Assembly: GCA_013398295.1 (NCBI GenBank) | Contig: VZSF01008160.1 | Location: 310,623 to 374,622, forward strand | Source of the DNA: Chionis minor | Lineage: Eukaryota; Chordata; Aves; Charadriiformes; Chionididae | Direction of reading: 5' to 3' | Length of the DNA stretch: 64,000 nt | Shown: piece by piece, positions 63,217-64,000 of the stretch | Numbering within the stretch: the stretch's first letter is position 1 | Layout: every line of letters starts with the position of its first letter | Translations under genes and position numbers: made by a program | Notes under the pieces: generated by a model | Databases searched by the model: none | What the model was told of the DNA's origin: nothing | What the model saw: only the letters and a program-made list of their open reading frames with translations

Positions 63217-64000
63217 GATGTACTGGGGATCAAATACTTAGGATGCCCAATCCTTGGGATGCCAAAGTTGGAAACAAGTGGCAGCGTAGACTATATAGCA
63301 CCCTGTTCAGGGGTACAGCACAGGCATGGGCTTTGCAGATTCTACTTCAAATGCATTGCAGAAGCATAAAGCTTCACACACATCGGGCTTCAACTTGGAT
63401 AAAAGCTTCCTAAACAAAATGAGGTGGTTTTCAAATAAGGTCTTAATGGAGAAATGTCATTTCAAACCTGAGCCCAATTCAGCGATGTCTTCCTGAGGGG
63501 GTTATCCAGTCTGGGGCCAGATTTAGACCCAAGCATTTGTGTATGTGCACTGTTTTCCCTCACAAGTAGTTCTTGGCAGGAAGGCATGTAATTTCCAGTA
63601 GAGCTAACTGGGAAAGGAAGAAAAATTAAGCCTGCAAAACTAACCCTTATAGCAAAGAGCTGCTCAAAACAATCATAGTTATTACGGCGGACAAAACTCA
63701 CCAACACGTGCAAGGAGAAGCTTGAGGAAGGACAGATGTGAGGCCTGGATGTTAATGCAAATGCAGGAGGCAAATTTTATCCCTACCAGATGGCCCTGTG
63801 ATTACACAACATTTCAGCACAGTGCTGGAGTTGGAGATTTTCTGTCTATGGTCTTGCAAGAAGTAGCTTCAGATGAGTTTCAACAGAGTAAATATGCACC
63901 ATTGACTTTTATTCAGTTTTATTTAATAGACTCTTGCAGTACACTTTAGAAAATGTACTTCTATTTTATGACTGTTACTTTCTCATACTCTCCTCCTTAA
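63217..64000. other. Unique non-coding sequence
   Basis: No gene or repeat recognised. Similarity to CR1 ends near the left edge. Frames at 63462-63773 and 63722-63949 have no known domain. Confidence 0.5.

Noticed and set aside
1..64000. tRNA genes, CRISPR arrays or bacterial-style operons
   Set aside because: No B-box-like GGTTCGAAT sequence in a cloverleaf setting, no spaced identical repeats, and no runs of adjacent long reading frames were found.

Overview
The window reads as nuclear DNA of a bird. The evidence is a set of CR1 LINE fragments with avian diagnostic features, namely the 3' tail that begins with the AATCATAGAAT motif followed by GGTTGGAAGGGACCT, and recognisable CR1 reverse-transcriptase peptides. 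There is also a well-preserved solo LTR of a type I recall as widespread in neoavian birds (the clade placement is from memory and is tentative). Base composition is AT-rich, reading frames are short and broken, and there is no sign of bacterial gene organisation.

I find no protein-coding gene, tRNA, rRNA or CRISPR array that I can support. The long open frames do not form exon chains with good splice sites and mostly look like chance frames or frames inside repeats. The window is best described as an intergenic or long-intron stretch. One frame at 48639-48917 (minus strand) has a convincing single membrane helix followed by a cysteine-rich tail and deserves checking.

Layout: 1-18894 is mostly unique non-coding sequence with an (ATGG)n microsatellite at 1009-1047 and a perfect inverted repeat at 10442-10463. 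Minus-strand CR1 fragments lie at 18895-19425 and 23644-24340. A T/G-rich low-complexity block is at 25119-25225, and a GC-richer unique block at 27750-29060. Strongly decayed older repeats follow at 29225-29500 (CR1-like), 33885-33990 (MIR/L2-like tail) and 45600-45860 (CR1/L3-like), with a (CT)n tract at 31335-31394. The candidate membrane-protein frame is at 48639-48917.

The most structured part is 51545-53645. It holds an ancient plus-strand CR1 ORF2 copy split by a solo endogenous-retrovirus LTR (52003-52561), with an A-rich run that grew at a conserved Lys-Lys site of the same ORF2. A long minus-strand CR1 reverse-transcriptase copy (about 61500-63216), dead by frameshifts and a changed catalytic motif, lies near the right end.

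I looked for an undescribed system and did not see one. The observations worth following are the nested insertion, the membrane-protein frame and several perfect inverted repeats.
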